From contig NZ_KI421424.1 in the NCBI RefSeq assembly GCF_000472285.1, positions 88,181 to 124,431 on the forward strand: a stretch of DNA of 36,251 bases, given 5' to 3'. This stretch comes from Desulfuromonas sp. TF (GTDB lineage Bacteria > Desulfobacterota > Desulfuromonadia > Desulfuromonadales > ATBO01). Numbering within the stretch: the stretch's first letter is position 1; the number at the start of each line of letters is the position of its first letter. Positions 34,956 to 36,251 of this stretch are shown here, one piece after another. A model generated the notes under the pieces. The model had not been told where the DNA came from. It did not search any database and worked only from the letters and a program-made list of their open reading frames with translations. The position numbers and the translations under genes are program-made.

Positions 34956-36251
34956 ATGTTCGACTGGATCAAGAATCGGATATCGATGAAAATCGCTCTC
35001 GCTCTCATCATCGTCCTGGCGGTGATCATGGGAGCATTCAACATCCTGCTCGTCAAACAGCGTGCGGAGGTCCTGCGGGGACAGCTTCTAACCAAGGCCC
35101 GGGCGATGGCGCTGGTGGGGGCGAGGACCATGGAGCAGGTCCTGGAGGACGCCATAAGCAGCGGGCAGTTCTTTAAGGAGCAGATTTTCGACACCGACTA
35201 CCGGAAGATCACCGAAGGCCCGCTGGCCGGCGCGGCGATTCCTAAGTATCACACCATCTACGACACCTACCTGGATTTAAACCTACAGAAGATCGAGGAT
35301 ACCTTTGTCGAGGAGGACAGCATGGTGGCTTTCGCCGTGCTGGTGGATCGCAACGGTTATCTGCCCACCCACAATTCCATCTATTCCCAGCCCCTCACGG
35401 GGGATCCCGAGATCGACAAATTGCAGAACCGCACCAAGCGCATCTTCAATGATCCGGTGGGGCTGGCTGCGGCTCGCTACGACGGCGACGACGGGAACAA
35501 GATCCTGCGCCAGGAATACAAAAGGGATACCGGCGAGACGATGTGGGACATCTCCGCTCCGGTTTTCGTGCGCGGGGAACACTGGGGAGCTTTCCGCATC
35601 GGCCTCTCCATGAATGAGATTGAAGAGGCGATCGGCGAACTGCGCAGGACGGTCGGTCTATTCATGCTGGCGGTTCTGCTGCTCGCCTCGATCACCATCT
35701 ATTTCGTGGTCGCCCGTATAATCCGCCCCCTCCTCAACGTGACCAGGGTGGCGGAGAGGGTCGCGGGGGGCCACCTCGATGAAACCATCGAAATCGAATC
35801 CAATGACGAAATAGGGCGCCTGGCCAGCGCCTTCAACAAGATGACCCAGGTCATCGTCAAGAACCTCAAGGGGGAGATTGATCGAAGTCAGCGCATGGTC
35901 GCCAGCGTCAAGGAGGCGATTCATCAGCTTTCCTCCAGCGCCAACGAGATCATGGCCATCTCCGCCCAGCAATCCTCCGGCGCCACCCAGCAGGCCTCGG
36001 CGGTGCAGCAGGCGACCACCACCAGCGAGGAGATCGCCGTGACGGCCAAACAGGTGGCGGAAAACGCCATGCGGGTGGAAGCCCAGGCCGCCCAGGCCAG
36101 CACCGCCTGCAACAACGGAGTCCAGGTGGTGGACAACGCCATCGCCGGAATGGGGAAGCTCAAGAACCAGGTCCAGAGCGTCGCCGAGGCGATGCTGGAA
36201 CTGGGGGAGAACTCCCAGAAGATCGGCGGCATCGTCGACATCATCGACGAG
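34956..36251 (+). CDS. Methyl-accepting chemotaxis protein (3' end cut by window edge)
   Basis: Transmembrane chemoreceptor; 432 codons are open to the window edge. TM1 spans about residues 12-31 (IALALIIVLAVIMGAFNILL). A periplasmic sensor domain follows, with AVLVDRNGYLPTHNS and TKRIFNDPVGLAAAR, a Cache/PAS-like fold common in MCPs of this lineage. TM2 is at about 235-252 (LFMLAVLLLASITIYFVV), then HAMP (IIRPLLNVTRVAERVAGGHLD). The start of the methyl-accepting coiled-coil domain (SQQSSGATQQASAVQQATT-like) is visible. No CxxCH haem motif is present. AAGGGAG stands 6 nt before the ATG. The conserved tip region is beyond the edge. Confidence 0.95.
   Translation, partial: MFDWIKNRISMKIALALIIVLAVIMGAFNILLVKQRAEVLRGQLLTKARAMALVGARTMEQVLEDAISSGQFFKEQIFDTDYRKITEGPLAGAAIPKYHTIYDTYLDLNLQKIEDTFVEEDSMVAFAVLVDRNGYLPTHNSIYSQPLTGDPEIDKLQNRTKRIFNDPVGLAAARYDGDDGNKILRQEYKRDTGETMWDISAPVFVRGEHWGAFRIGLSMNEIEEAIGELRRTVGLFMLAVLLLASITIYFVVARIIRPLLNVTRVAERVAGGHLDETIEIESNDEIGRLASAFNKMTQVIVKNLKGEIDRSQRMVASVKEAIHQLSSSANEIMAISAQQSSGATQQASAVQQATTTSEEIAVTAKQVAENAMRVEAQAAQASTACNNGVQVVDNAIAGMGKLKNQVQSVAEAMLELGENSQKIGGIVDIIDE

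Overview
The window is a GC-rich stretch of bacterial chromosome made mostly of housekeeping genes. Gene content fits a Gram-negative bacterium of the Desulfuromonadota (Geobacter/Desulfuromonas relatives): a TamA/TamB outer-membrane pair, RlpA, the proteobacterial dnaE-accA neighbourhood, guaB-guaA, a stand-alone AMMECR1-domain protein and a chemosensory cluster. The lineage is inferred from protein style and gene order only. No rRNA, tRNA, transposase, prophage or CRISPR was seen.

From 1 to about 27640 every gene is on the minus strand. Reading in the direction of transcription (high to low coordinates): an M48 metalloprotease lipoprotein and a PH-domain membrane protein; miaB; a PHP phosphoesterase; an M42 aminopeptidase; guaB and guaA; a MazG-like pyrophosphohydrolase; a WYL regulator; an unrecognised 149-aa protein; a Maf/YceF pyrophosphatase; dnaE; accA; a PfkB sugar/nucleoside kinase; rlpA; tamA-tamB; a predicted outer-membrane barrel protein; a PEBP-family protein; ndk; and rlmN, cut by the left edge. 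From 27895 to the end all genes are on the plus strand: typA/bipA, a 57-aa zinc-ribbon miniprotein, an AMMECR1 protein, a GAF-PAS-GGDEF-EAL protein, a CheY-like receiver, a CheW-like adaptor and a methyl-accepting chemotaxis protein cut by the right edge.

Functionally the left arm mixes envelope biogenesis (TamAB, RlpA, M48 protease, new barrel protein), nucleotide supply and clean-up (GuaBA, Ndk, MazG-like, Maf), DNA and lipid synthesis (DnaE, AccA) and RNA modification (MiaB, RlmN). The right arm ends in a signalling block whose c-di-GMP enzyme has a degenerate cyclase motif (GGDSF) beside an intact EAL phosphodiesterase domain.

The most unusual feature lies between the genes. At least eight gene boundaries carry degenerate tandem arrays with a strict 7-bp period but different heptamers at each site. 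Most abut or run into a stop codon and in miaB they encode the last residues. Two boundaries carry GTAGGGGC-ended palindromes with different centres, and one carries inverted ATCCGCAGAT-type elements. TamB contains an indel-free 324-bp (108-residue) internal duplication. No clearly new defence or biosynthetic system was found.
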